Below are positions 26,231 through 34,910 of a DNA stretch of 52,203 nucleotides, one piece after another. Position numbers and translations under genes: made by a program. Location: NCBI RefSeq assembly GCF_012844305.1, contig NZ_JABANE010000062.1:1-52203 (forward strand), in the 5' to 3' direction. The DNA comes from Flammeovirga aprica JL-4 (GTDB taxonomy: Bacteria > Bacteroidota > Bacteroidia > Cytophagales > Flammeovirgaceae). How positions within the stretch are numbered: the stretch's first letter is position 1; each line of letters starts with the position of its first letter. The notes beneath the pieces are model-generated. The model saw only the letters and a program-made list of their open reading frames with translations. It searched no databases and had not been told where the DNA came from.

Positions 26231-26557
26231 TACACTAATGCTACACTAGGATATTTAATATGGATTATTCAAGTTTTTATTCTTCATTGATTTATCAGTG
26301 TAGAAAAGGTTACATTGGGATGGATTTATGATGTAATAAATCATCTAAAAAACAAAAAAAAAGAATCAAAGATCTTTTTTCTAACTATAAATTTCCAGCC
26401 AAATTTTTCATTTAATTGCACATTGTAAATCTAAAATTGACTAATCATTTGTTTTTATTGTATTTTTCTAACACTTCTTCATAAACGTGAACTTATCATT
26501 CTTAATGTATGTAAATGCTGTTGAAACCTAAATTTTAAACCTAATTAGTCTTTCTTT
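26231..26557. other. Intergenic region with a weak terminator
   Basis: No gene is seen. AAAAAAAGA...TCTTTTTT at about 26352-26380 forms a weak hairpin that may end transcription after the DUF218 gene. An imperfect hairpin GATTTAT...ATAAATC lies at 26322-26344. The stretch upstream of 26558 is AT-rich and presumably holds the promoter of the LruC-domain gene. Confidence 0.4.
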
Positions 26558-27841
26558 ATGAACCGTTTTTTTCGAACTATATCCCTTGTTTTATTTTTGG
26601 GGTATGCATTAATTGGATGCTCTATTAAAGACGAAGATCCAAGTAATCAAGACCCAGTACAAGATGGTCAAACTTCACTAACTGATTTTGACATTCCAGA
26701 CAACTTTAACTATGAAACTACACAGGAAATAAATCTAAAAATTTCTTCTGAAAATGTCTCAGAACCTGCTGTTTATAGTATATATACTATAGAAGAAGGG
26801 AACAATTACCAATTGAGGGGTAAAGCGATGTCTGACCCTGAAGGTAATTTGGAATACAACACGAACTTCTCAAAACATATCCAATCTCTATATATAAAAA
26901 GGCACAGTCAAGGAGTAGATCATTATGAAGTAGTACAACTTATATCAATGATTCATAAAGTTGAGTTTACACAATTTTCTCAGAAAGTGAGTGCAAGTAA
27001 CGCAAGGACTTTACAAGAAGCAGATTCGGATAATGACGGTATCGTAGATGCATTAGATGATTATCCTAATGATGCTAATAAAGGTTTCAACAATTATTAT
27101 CCATCACCAGGTGCTTATTCATCTTTAGCCTTTGAAGATTTATATCCCCAAAGAGGTGATTTTGATTTTAATGATATCATAATCGAATACAATATCAATT
27201 TGGTCACGAATGCTGATAACAATGTGGTTGAGCTGGACATGGATTTTGTAGCTAAATCAGTGGAAGCAGAATTACCATCAGGTTTTGCTATAGAACTGCC
27301 TTTCCACGCAGATTCAATCAGTAATGTAACGGGTTCAGTTTTAACAGGAAATGTAGCATTTACAGGGAGTAAAGGACTAGAAAGTGGAATTGTAGCCTCA
27401 AAGCCCGTTGTCGTTGTTTTTGATAAATCGACAGATATTTTAAGTGGCGATGGACCTGTGAAATCAAGTGATCATATTTATATCACAGTGGCTTTGAGTA
27501 ATCCTATCGCATTATCAGCATTAGGAGATGTTCCTTACAATCCTTTCATTTTTGTGAATAATGAAAGAGAGCGTGAAGTGCATCTATCAGGTAAAACACC
27601 TACTTCCAAATTCAATGATGCATACCTTCGAGCAGGTGAAGATGTGGGTGGTTATAAAACGGTTGATAATTACCCATGGGGAGTACATGTCCCAATTCAT
27701 TTTGCACCACCAAAAGAGAATGTAGATATCACGAATGCTTACTTAAACTTCTCAGAGTTTGCAACTTCTGGTGGAACATCTAAAGGGAATTGGTATACGA
27801 TGCAAGAAGGGAACAGAAACTCAAATAATCTTCATGAATAA
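26558..27841 (+). CDS. LruC-domain (DUF4842) lipoprotein
   Basis: This 427-residue lipoprotein has signal GYALIGC (Cys21). The first 140 residues look like a beta-domain without clear family. Then comes a calcium-type motif DSDNDGIVDALDDYPNDANK, followed by the LruC signature FEDLYPQRGDFDFNDIIIEY and the long beta-sandwich to the C-terminus (HLSGKTPTSKFNDAYLRAG, NYPWGVHVPIHFAPP). LruC-domain proteins are common surface lipoproteins in Bacteroidetes and Leptospira with unknown activity. It lies between the two carbohydrate loci and ends before a hairpin at 27925. A surface role is inferred from the lipobox only. Confidence 0.85.
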   Translation: MNRFFRTISLVLFLGYALIGCSIKDEDPSNQDPVQDGQTSLTDFDIPDNFNYETTQEINLKISSENVSEPAVYSIYTIEEGNNYQLRGKAMSDPEGNLEYNTNFSKHIQSLYIKRHSQGVDHYEVVQLISMIHKVEFTQFSQKVSASNARTLQEADSDNDGIVDALDDYPNDANKGFNNYYPSPGAYSSLAFEDLYPQRGDFDFNDIIIEYNINLVTNADNNVVELDMDFVAKSVEAELPSGFAIELPFHADSISNVTGSVLTGNVAFTGSKGLESGIVASKPVVVVFDKSTDILSGDGPVKSSDHIYITVALSNPIALSALGDVPYNPFIFVNNEREREVHLSGKTPTSKFNDAYLRAGEDVGGYKTVDNYPWGVHVPIHFAPPKENVDITNAYLNFSEFATSGGTSKGNWYTMQEGNRNSNNLHE

Positions 27842-27924
27842 AAGTGTAGTGAAACAATCATTTATTGAAGGTTTTAACACAATTATTCCTATTCAAAAGG
27901 TTTGTTAGCTTTCATATAAACAGG

Positions 27925-27948
27925 GCATCAATATTCAAATATTGATGC
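27925..27948 (+). terminator. Palindromic hairpin after the LruC gene, possible terminator
   Basis: GCATCAATATT and AATATTGATGC form a perfect 11-bp stem with a CA tip. Only TAGAATTTT follows, so termination is moderate at best. The short tip also resembles the solo palindromes elsewhere in the window. Confidence 0.5.
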
Positions 27949-28043
27949 TAGAATTTTCACATTCATAATCTCATGCTTTCCATCACTTCAAACTTTACGG
28001 TTTAGCGTAACAGGTTACGCTTCTACATGTGATTATAGATATC

Positions 28044-28085
28044 AAAAAATGTTTCGTGATAAAAAGTCATATATCACGAAACATT
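28044..28085 (-). terminator. Rho-independent terminator of the beta-helix gene
   Basis: Read on the minus strand, AAATGTTTCGTGATAT pairs with ATCACGAAACATT and is followed by TTTTTT. It begins 3 bases after the stop codon at 28088, so the gene ends in a tight terminator. Confidence 0.9.
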
Positions 28086-28087
28086 TA

Positions 28088-29554
28088 TCAGAAAAAACCC
28101 TTCACAAACTCATACAGTTTCATAAACTCCTTATCATTTTCAAAAAGAGGATTGTTTTGTAATTGCTCAAGGATTTTCTGAGGGTTTCTTTCAGAATAAT
28201 CAAATTCCTTTTGAATATCATTATTTTGGTTCACAAAACCTTTGGCCCCCTTTTCAAGAATTTTTGCTTCCGATTGATTTCTGACAAGATTATTTTCGAA
28301 AATTGTTTTAGTAGGAAATCTCTTCCCCCAGTCTTGAAATTCTACTACATGATTTTCCATTTCAGCTTTTTCCTTGTCAGGAATGATCACAATATTATGG
28401 TGAATAGAGGTGTTATTTACCGGACCTGTGATATGGAAAGTGGGAGCAAAGAAGCGTTTATTGTGTGCTTTATAAGGACGTATACCATCATTGATACTCA
28501 AGTTATATTTGACAATAGAATTTTCTGTTCCCTTATTCATAGGTTCTCCTAGTGTGAATCCATTATTACAGATCAGAATAAAACCGCCCCAGTTGTCAAA
28601 GCTTAGGTTGTACTGGAACGTGGTATTGAAGCAGTTAAAATCTGAATCATAACCTTGACCATCCCATTTTGCTCTATGGTCGCTAACGCTATTAAACTGT
28701 ACTAAAGTATTGTCACTACTCCAAGGCCAAATACCAGCGGCAGCATCGCCCATAGGCATAGAGTCAATTCCTTTTCTAATAATATTGTACTCTATCAGTG
28801 CACCATCACACCCAATAGGCACAATACCGTCGCCCGGGATATTTTCAATCAAGTTGCCTCTGATCACCACACCCAAACTAGGGTGCCAGTTTGTTCTTTG
28901 GATATTCCCTTTAGAATTGATGGCATTTCTTTCGCAGTGGTGCATATAGTTGTTCAAAATCTGAAGGTTGATAAAGCGGGTCTTTTTTACTTTCCCTTTA
29001 TTTTGCCAGAGGATAGCTGACCCACCACCTTTTTTCTTCTCCAATACACCGTTAACATCAAAGATTTCTAAGCCTTCCAATACAATGTGATGGCAGTCGC
29101 CAAAGTCTTCTGCTCTTACCACTACTCCTCTACGTTTTGCTTTAGCTTCTCCACCTTTATTGGTGACTTTAAGGTTTCTCACTTCCCAGTATTCCACATT
29201 ATAAAGATATACAGTAGACTCCTTTAGCCCTTGACCGTCAATTTGAGGTTTTTCACCCTTGCCATAACGGTCAATTTTGATCACAGCCTCTTCTGTACCC
29301 GAACCTTTTGGCATTAATTGTCCAGTGTAAGAAGTACCTGAGGCAAAGAGAATCTGATCACCCGGTTTGAACTCTTGTTGATTGACTTTCCAAAGGGTTT
29401 TCCATGCTGTTTTTTTGGAGGTACCATTATTTTTATCGTTACCCTTTTTAGAGTTCACATAATAGGTTTCGGCAAAAAGTGAAGTTGAAAAAAGTAAGAA
29501 TAGTAATGTGATAAAGGTTTGTTTGTTGAATGTCAGCATAATATTAGAGTTCAT
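28088..29554 (-). CDS. Secreted right-handed parallel beta-helix protein (putative polysaccharide lyase or glycosidase)
   Basis: This is about 488 residues from ATG 29554; a start at 29539 (MLTFNKQTF) is equally good. The signal peptide ends STSLFAE. The body opens with YYVNSKKGNDKNNGTSKKTAWKT, the usual N-terminal cap of secreted beta-helix enzymes, followed by coil repeats (VEYWEVRNLKVTN, HIVLEGLEIFDVNG, FINLQILNNYMHHC, GVVIRGNLIENIPGDGI, ALIEYNIIRKG, TLVQFNSVSDH, TTFQYNLSFDNWGG). The fold is clear; the catalytic class is not. Candidates are pectate/chondroitinase-B-like lyases or beta-helix glycosidases. It overlaps or abuts the 3' end of the sulfatase at 29544, showing translational coupling, so it very likely acts on the same sulfated glycan. 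Confidence 0.78.
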   Translation of the reverse strand: MNSNIMLTFNKQTFITLLFLLFSTSLFAETYYVNSKKGNDKNNGTSKKTAWKTLWKVNQQEFKPGDQILFASGTSYTGQLMPKGSGTEEAVIKIDRYGKGEKPQIDGQGLKESTVYLYNVEYWEVRNLKVTNKGGEAKAKRRGVVVRAEDFGDCHHIVLEGLEIFDVNGVLEKKKGGGSAILWQNKGKVKKTRFINLQILNNYMHHCERNAINSKGNIQRTNWHPSLGVVIRGNLIENIPGDGIVPIGCDGALIEYNIIRKGIDSMPMGDAAAGIWPWSSDNTLVQFNSVSDHRAKWDGQGYDSDFNCFNTTFQYNLSFDNWGGFILICNNGFTLGEPMNKGTENSIVKYNLSINDGIRPYKAHNKRFFAPTFHITGPVNNTSIHHNIVIIPDKEKAEMENHVVEFQDWGKRFPTKTIFENNLVRNQSEAKILEKGAKGFVNQNNDIQKEFDYSERNPQKILEQLQNNPLFENDKEFMKLYEFVKGFF

Positions 29555-30974
29555 TTGATGGTTTATTCCAGACAACGTTTTTCATTTTAGCTTCAAACGA
29601 TGCGATGATTTTTTGGTACTTTTTGTTAGACGCAAGGTTGTTCCATTCGTGCGGGTCTTTCTTCAGGTCGAAAAGGAATTTCTGACCATCAGGCATAATT
29701 GTAAAGCGGTATTGATCCGTCACTACACCATAGCAGTTTTTGGCACAAGTGAACGTAATATTTTCCCAGTTTTTACCCTTGCCTTTGAGAAGAGGTACCA
29801 AACTGTTGCCATGCAATTGAATATTATCTGAAACTTCAATTCCAGCAAGCTCCATCAATGTAGGGTAGATGTCGATATTCTGAACGATATTTTCCATCAT
29901 TTTCCCTTTCTTCGAATGAGGCACTTTTACGATCAAAGGACAACGCAAAGAAACATGATACCCTGTGTTTTTTCTCCACTTACCATGATCCGTTAAATGA
30001 TACCCGTGATCGCCCCAAACGATAATAATTGTATTTTCATAAAGGCCTTCCTCTTTCAAAGCATCAATTACTTTTCCCATTTGAGCATCAGCATAAGTGG
30101 TACTGGCCATATAGCCTCTGATCAACTTTTGTGCGGTTTCATCATCTACGCCTTCATTCCAGATTTCACTTCCCGGTCTACCTTGATAAGGATCTTTCGA
30201 AAGGTCTTTGTCTACATTTTCTGGAGCATAAGCAAGTTTGCCTGCATGCTCAGGATACATATCAAAATACTTTTTAGGAGCAACCCACGGCATATGAGGG
30301 CGGGCAAATCCACATGAAATCATAAAAGGCTTGCTTTTATCTCGGTCAGACTTGATGAATTTGATCACATCATTGGCGGTTTTACCATCGTTCAGAATAT
30401 CATCAGGACCATCCACAGAAGCATACATCAATGAACCTGGACCTCTGCCCATCTGACGGTAAATCTCAATTTGATCATAACGACCACCAATTTCTACGAT
30501 TCTTTTCTCAATTTCTGGGCCACCATCATGGTGTTTCCCTTTCCAGTATTTACCCGGAACATCCCAAGCGTCCACATCATTTTTAGGGACATTGCCATGG
30601 TAAAGCTTTCCAGAAGTGGCCGTCCAGTAACCGTTTTCTCTCAAGACTCTTGGCCAAGTATCTTGTACTGCAATTTTAGCTTCAAACTGCCCTTTTCCTT
30701 TTATCAAACGCTTGTTGTCAAAACGCACACCTGTAAGCATCGACGCTCTCGAAGGATGACATAACGGGTAGTTGACATAAGCACGGTTAAATTGTACTGC
30801 CTCATTTGCCAGTTGATCAATGTTGGGTGTAATTGGTTCCGGTTCGTCATAACTGCCTATTTGAGGTCTAAGATCATCAAAGGCAATAAATAAAATATTA
30901 GGTCTTCCTTCTTCCTGTGCGTAAAGATTAAAACACAGCAAAAAGGGTATAAAGTAAATAATTCGTTTTTTCAT
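29544..30974 (-). CDS. S1 sulfatase, iduronate-2-sulfatase-like
   Basis: This 476-residue protein has a signal peptide cut after NLYAQ. Motifs: ILFIAFDDLRPQIGSY (Asp33/Asp34), CHPSRASMLTGVR (formylglycine Cys72), GKLYHGNVPK, CGFARPHMPWVAP and WGDHGYHLTDHGKWRKNT. This set is typical of the iduronate-2-sulfatase-like S1_7 branch, which in marine bacteria also includes carrageenan- and galactan-desulfating enzymes. The IDS-like HGYHLGEHG motif appears here with TD in place of GE. It forms a two-gene minus-strand operon with the beta-helix protein. The galactan substrate is inferred from neighbours GH2, GH86 and GH16. Confidence 0.92.
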   Translation of the reverse strand: MKKRIIYFIPFLLCFNLYAQEEGRPNILFIAFDDLRPQIGSYDEPEPITPNIDQLANEAVQFNRAYVNYPLCHPSRASMLTGVRFDNKRLIKGKGQFEAKIAVQDTWPRVLRENGYWTATSGKLYHGNVPKNDVDAWDVPGKYWKGKHHDGGPEIEKRIVEIGGRYDQIEIYRQMGRGPGSLMYASVDGPDDILNDGKTANDVIKFIKSDRDKSKPFMISCGFARPHMPWVAPKKYFDMYPEHAGKLAYAPENVDKDLSKDPYQGRPGSEIWNEGVDDETAQKLIRGYMASTTYADAQMGKVIDALKEEGLYENTIIIVWGDHGYHLTDHGKWRKNTGYHVSLRCPLIVKVPHSKKGKMMENIVQNIDIYPTLMELAGIEVSDNIQLHGNSLVPLLKGKGKNWENITFTCAKNCYGVVTDQYRFTIMPDGQKFLFDLKKDPHEWNNLASNKKYQKIIASFEAKMKNVVWNKPSNEL

Positions 30975-31464
30975 ACTTTTTTTGATTGTTGTTTATGAGT
31001 ACTAATATGAAGTAAAAAATGTAAAATAGTGGGTGCAAATTATTCAAAAACTTGAACAAATTCTGCAAAGAAAACTAATTTGTTGTAATGAAAATATTTT
31101 GGTCATTAATTAGCTCTATAGATTGATGATAAAGATAAAACCATCAATACTAAAAAAAAGCAGTACAAGATTTTGATTGAAAATGAGTGTATTCAGGGTT
31201 TTATAAAATTGTATTGTAGGTTAGAATTTAACTTGATACAGTACAAAATTGAAAAATATTAGCCACAAAGTATTTCAGCTAATAAAATACCTTGTTTCCA
31301 TTTCCCTTTTGAAATAGCTGTAATTTTAAAATCGAACTCAAGTTAAACTGAAAGTAAAATGTATGGAATTGAGAATGGATAAAAGTATTCAAAAGCTCAC
31401 CTTGATCACTTTAATGTAATTGCTTATAAATTTTTTGAATTGAACAGACAACTATACAATAGAA
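30975..31464. other. Divergent intergenic region, sulfatase / GH2
   Basis: About 490 bases without a gene, holding the promoters of the minus-strand sulfatase operon and of the plus-strand GH2. It is very AT-rich. I see no convincing paired minus-7/minus-33 boxes and no strong inverted repeat. Confidence 0.4.
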
Positions 31465-34400
31465 ATGAATAAATTATTAAAAGACGTTCTAATCGCGACA
31501 GCAGTGGGTTTAGCACCATTGTCAACACTAGCACAGGAAGTGCCTAACTGGGAAAATCCTGAAGTAATCCGTGTAAACACATTGCCAACACACAGTACTT
31601 TTACACATTATAAGGGTACTAATTTTGATAAAAAGCAAAAAGACTTAAGCCATTATCAATCACTCAACGGAAGCTGGAAGTTCAATTGGTCCCAAAAGCC
31701 AGCAGACCGCCCAGCAGATTTTCATCAAACATCATTTGATGTATCAGGATGGAAAGATATTGATGTGCCTTCTGATTGGCAAAGAAGAGGATATGGCACA
31801 CCGATTTATACCAATATTATTTATCCTCACCCTAAAAATGCACCTTATATTCCACATGAATATAATCCTGTAGGAAGCTATAAGAGAACTTTTAAAGTAG
31901 ATAAAGCATGGGAAGGGAAAAACGTATTCCTTCATTTTGCGGGTGTAAACTCGGCCTTCTATGTTTGGGTCAATGGAAAGCAAGTAGGGTATGCTCAAGG
32001 GTCTAAAACGGGGATTGAGTTTGATGTGACGGAGTATGTGAAAACAGGTGCCAATGATATTGCTGTAGAAGTGTATCGTTGGTGTGATGGTTCTTATTTA
32101 GAAGATCAAGATTTCTGGAGATTAAGCGGTATTGAAAGAGACGTTTTCCTTTTCGCAACAGAGAAGACTTTTGTAAGAGATATCAAACTGAATCCTAGTT
32201 TAGATACTGAAAATTATACAGATGGTTTGTTGTCTTATTCAATAGATATTCAAAACTCATCAGCTAAAAAGCAAAAGGGACTGGAGTTGCAGTTGGCTTT
32301 AAAAGATGCTAGCGGTAAGACAGTGTATACAACTTCTGAAGCGGTAAACATCGGTAAATCAACGGAGTCAGTAGTTGCGAAGCACAATATTGCAGTCGGT
32401 AAAGTAGATGTTTGGTCTGCGGAAACACCTCACTTATATCAGTTGGACATTGTATTGAAAAACAAGTCAGGTGATGTAGTGGATGCTTCTTATCAGAAGA
32501 TTGGTTTTAGAACTACTGCTGTTAAAAATGGTCAGTTCTTGGTAAACGGAAAGCCTGTTTTATTAAAAGGGGTGAACCGTCATGAGCACGATCCTGTAAA
32601 CGGTCATGTGGTTTCTAGAGAGTTGATGTTGCAGGATATCATTGATTTGAAGAAATATAATATCAATGCAGTAAGAACGTCTCACTACCCTAACGATCCT
32701 TATTTCTACGAACTTTGTGATCAGTACGGTATCTATGTTTGTAATGAAGCCAACATTGAATCACACGGTTACGGTTACAAAGCGGACGAGACACTTGCTA
32801 ACAACCCAATGTACAAGGAACAACATGTGGACCGAGTACAACGAATGGTGAAAAGAGATTTCAACCACCCGTCTGTAGTTTATTGGTCATTGGGTAACGA
32901 AGCTGGTAACGGAAGCAACTTCAAAGCGGCCTATGATTGGGCACATGAATTTGATTCAACAAGAGTAGTGCATTATGAGCGTTCTGATTACAAAAAATCA
33001 GAGCCAAGAACTACAGATATTATCTCATGGATGTACATGAGTATGGATCAAATCACAAAGAAATATTTAAACAAAAACAATCAATTACCATTAGAGGAGC
33101 AACGTCCATTTATCTGGTGTGAGTACAGTCACGCAATGGGTAACTCCAATGGTAACTTCAAAGAATATTGGGATTGGGTGCGTGAAGAAAGAACGATCCA
33201 AGGTGGATTTATCTGGGATTGGCAAGACCAAGGTTTAGAAGAAAAAACAGCAGATGGAGAGATCTATTATGCTTACGGTGGAGACTATGAGCCAGATTCT
33301 ATTCATAATGATGAAAACTTCTGTGCCAACGGTATCATCGGTTCAGACAGAGCACCTCACCCTGCAATTCAGGAAATCAAGCATATCTATCAGAACCAGC
33401 ACTTTATCCATAAAGGAAATCAGAAATTCCAGTTGTATAATGAGAATTTTTTCAAAGATCTTAAAAACACAAAAGTGAAATGGGAACTGTATGAAAATGG
33501 TGTTCTAGCGGACAATGGTATCATCATGAACTTGAATGTTAAAGCACAGGAGACGGTAGACTTCAACCTTGATTTTACAAATAAAATGACAGCCGATAAG
33601 GAGTATTTTGTAAACCTTTATATTCTAAATGACGGTTATGAAAGCTTATTAGAAAAAGAGTACGTGCTTTCTTCTAATCAATTCCTAGTGCAGTCTGCTA
33701 ACACTGTGGCTTCAGTATCACCTGTTGTTTCTTCAAAACTTAAATTACAAGAAGAAAAAGAAGAAGTAATTGTGGAGGGTGAAAGCTTCAAAGTGGTATT
33801 TGATCAAAATGAAATCGGTTTGGCTTCTTATGTTGTCAATGGTGAAGAGCTATTGAAAGAGAGACCAAAATTGAATTTCTGGAGAGCAATGACAGATAAT
33901 GACTTTGGTGCATGGAAAGCAAAGAATGCGAAGGATCAATATTACTTTGAATGGAGAGACCACGCCAAAAATGGAAAGGTTATCGACAGAAAAGTAGAGA
34001 AAGAAGAGGGACAATACCGCATCACATACACTGTGGCATTGGAAGCAATCAACGCTCAAAATACAGTGACTTATGTAGTACAGTCTAATGGTAATATTCA
34101 AATCGAAAGTGAATTGAAAGCAGAAAACCCGGAGGCATTGAAATTTATACCAAGATACGGTATGACCTTCGCTATTGACAAGAAATACGATACTGTAAAT
34201 TACTACGGTAGAGGACCTGAGGAAAACTACATTGACCGTAACAATGGCTCATTTGTAGGTTTATACACTACTAAGGTGGCAGACTTATATGTTCCTTATA
34301 TCCGTCCGCAAGAAAATGGACACCGTACTGACGTTCGTTTTGTAAAATGGATGGATGTCAACGGAAGCGGATTGGAAGTAGATGCGGCAAAAACAGTAGA

Positions 34401-34647
34401 GTTCAATGCTTTATTTAATCCTGTAGCTGATTTTGATCCAGGAAATGAAAAAGCACAAAGACATACTACTGACATCAAACCAAGAGATTTCATTTATATC
34501 TGTATTGATGACAAACAAGCAGGTGTAGGTGGCGAAAACTCATGGTCGAAGAGAGGTTTAGCCATGTCGAAATATCAGTTAGATCCTTCAAAATGTAAGT
34601 TCACATTTACATTAAAGGCATTGAATGAGGCAAAAGATATGAAATAG
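31465..34647 (+). CDS. GH2 beta-galactosidase (LacZ type)
   Basis: This 1060-residue protein has a signal peptide cut after TLAQE. It has the full LacZ order: sugar-binding jelly roll (about 65-230, NGSWKFNWSQKP ... DVPSDWQRRGYGTPIYTN), two Ig-like domains, TIM barrel with RTSHYPNDPYFYELCDQYG, acid/base Glu479 in SLGNEAGN, nucleophile Glu553 in IWCEYSHAMGNSNG, and the C-terminal beta-sandwich with YGRGPEENYIDRN. It releases terminal beta-linked galactose. In porphyran and agar loci GH2 enzymes finish oligosaccharides made by GH16/GH86, the likely role here. The periplasmic location contrasts with cytoplasmic LacZ. Confidence 0.93.
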   Translation: MNKLLKDVLIATAVGLAPLSTLAQEVPNWENPEVIRVNTLPTHSTFTHYKGTNFDKKQKDLSHYQSLNGSWKFNWSQKPADRPADFHQTSFDVSGWKDIDVPSDWQRRGYGTPIYTNIIYPHPKNAPYIPHEYNPVGSYKRTFKVDKAWEGKNVFLHFAGVNSAFYVWVNGKQVGYAQGSKTGIEFDVTEYVKTGANDIAVEVYRWCDGSYLEDQDFWRLSGIERDVFLFATEKTFVRDIKLNPSLDTENYTDGLLSYSIDIQNSSAKKQKGLELQLALKDASGKTVYTTSEAVNIGKSTESVVAKHNIAVGKVDVWSAETPHLYQLDIVLKNKSGDVVDASYQKIGFRTTAVKNGQFLVNGKPVLLKGVNRHEHDPVNGHVVSRELMLQDIIDLKKYNINAVRTSHYPNDPYFYELCDQYGIYVCNEANIESHGYGYKADETLANNPMYKEQHVDRVQRMVKRDFNHPSVVYWSLGNEAGNGSNFKAAYDWAHEFDSTRVVHYERSDYKKSEPRTTDIISWMYMSMDQITKKYLNKNNQLPLEEQRPFIWCEYSHAMGNSNGNFKEYWDWVREERTIQGGFIWDWQDQGLEEKTADGEIYYAYGGDYEPDSIHNDENFCANGIIGSDRAPHPAIQEIKHIYQNQHFIHKGNQKFQLYNENFFKDLKNTKVKWELYENGVLADNGIIMNLNVKAQETVDFNLDFTNKMTADKEYFVNLYILNDGYESLLEKEYVLSSNQFLVQSANTVASVSPVVSSKLKLQEEKEEVIVEGESFKVVFDQNEIGLASYVVNGEELLKERPKLNFWRAMTDNDFGAWKAKNAKDQYYFEWRDHAKNGKVIDRKVEKEEGQYRITYTVALEAINAQNTVTYVVQSNGNIQIESELKAENPEALKFIPRYGMTFAIDKKYDTVNYYGRGPEENYIDRNNGSFVGLYTTKVADLYVPYIRPQENGHRTDVRFVKWMDVNGSGLEVDAAKTVEFNALFNPVADFDPGNEKAQRHTTDIKPRDFIYICIDDKQAGVGGENSWSKRGLAMSKYQLDPSKCKFTFTLKALNEAKDMK

Positions 34648-34670
34648 GGAAGGGGCTAAGAATTAAGAAA

Positions 34671-34723
34671 GAAGAGTTAAGAAGTGGTTCTTGTATTTTA
34701 AATAGAATGCTTCTTAACTCTTC
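34671..34723 (+). terminator. Long hairpin after GH2, possible terminator or mRNA-end structure
   Basis: GAAGAGTTAAGAAG and CTTCTTAACTCTTC form a perfect 14-bp stem with a 25-nt loop, and weaker pairing extends outward (CTAAGAAT against ATTCTTAAG). No U-run follows. It directly abuts the miniature element at 34730. Confidence 0.5.
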
Positions 34724-34729
34724 ATTCTT

Positions 34730-34890
34730 AAGTACTAGGACAAAAGTAAATGGACATTTTATCTTATCTTTTTTATCCTACTCTTCGTTAGATTTTTATC
34801 ACGTAACTAAGGCTATGTTCTGCAAATCTGCCTTGATTAGAATAAAAAATAGCAAGCTAAAATTATCCCTTTTCTTATGTCCTAGTACAT
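34730..34890. mobile_element. Miniature inverted-repeat element (MITE), about 160 bp
   Basis: The left end AAGTACTAGGACAAA (34730-34744) and the inverted right end TGTCCTAGTAC (34878-34888) share the 11-bp GTACTAGGACA. The interior is AT-rich without coding potential; the short open frame across it is not a gene. The same terminal sequence occurs at 47061 and, inverted, at 47249, so this is a two-member family. No transposase with these ends is in the window. It sits between the convergent GH2 and sulfatase genes. Confidence 0.65.
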
Positions 34891-34910
34891 AAAGTAAAAG
34901 TTGTTTCTGA

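Noticed and set aside
28163..28552. Open frame of 129 residues, plus strand
   Set aside because: Antisense to the beta-helix gene; no domain.
34707..34892. Open frame of 61 residues, plus strand
   Set aside because: Coincides with the MITE and the hairpin before it.
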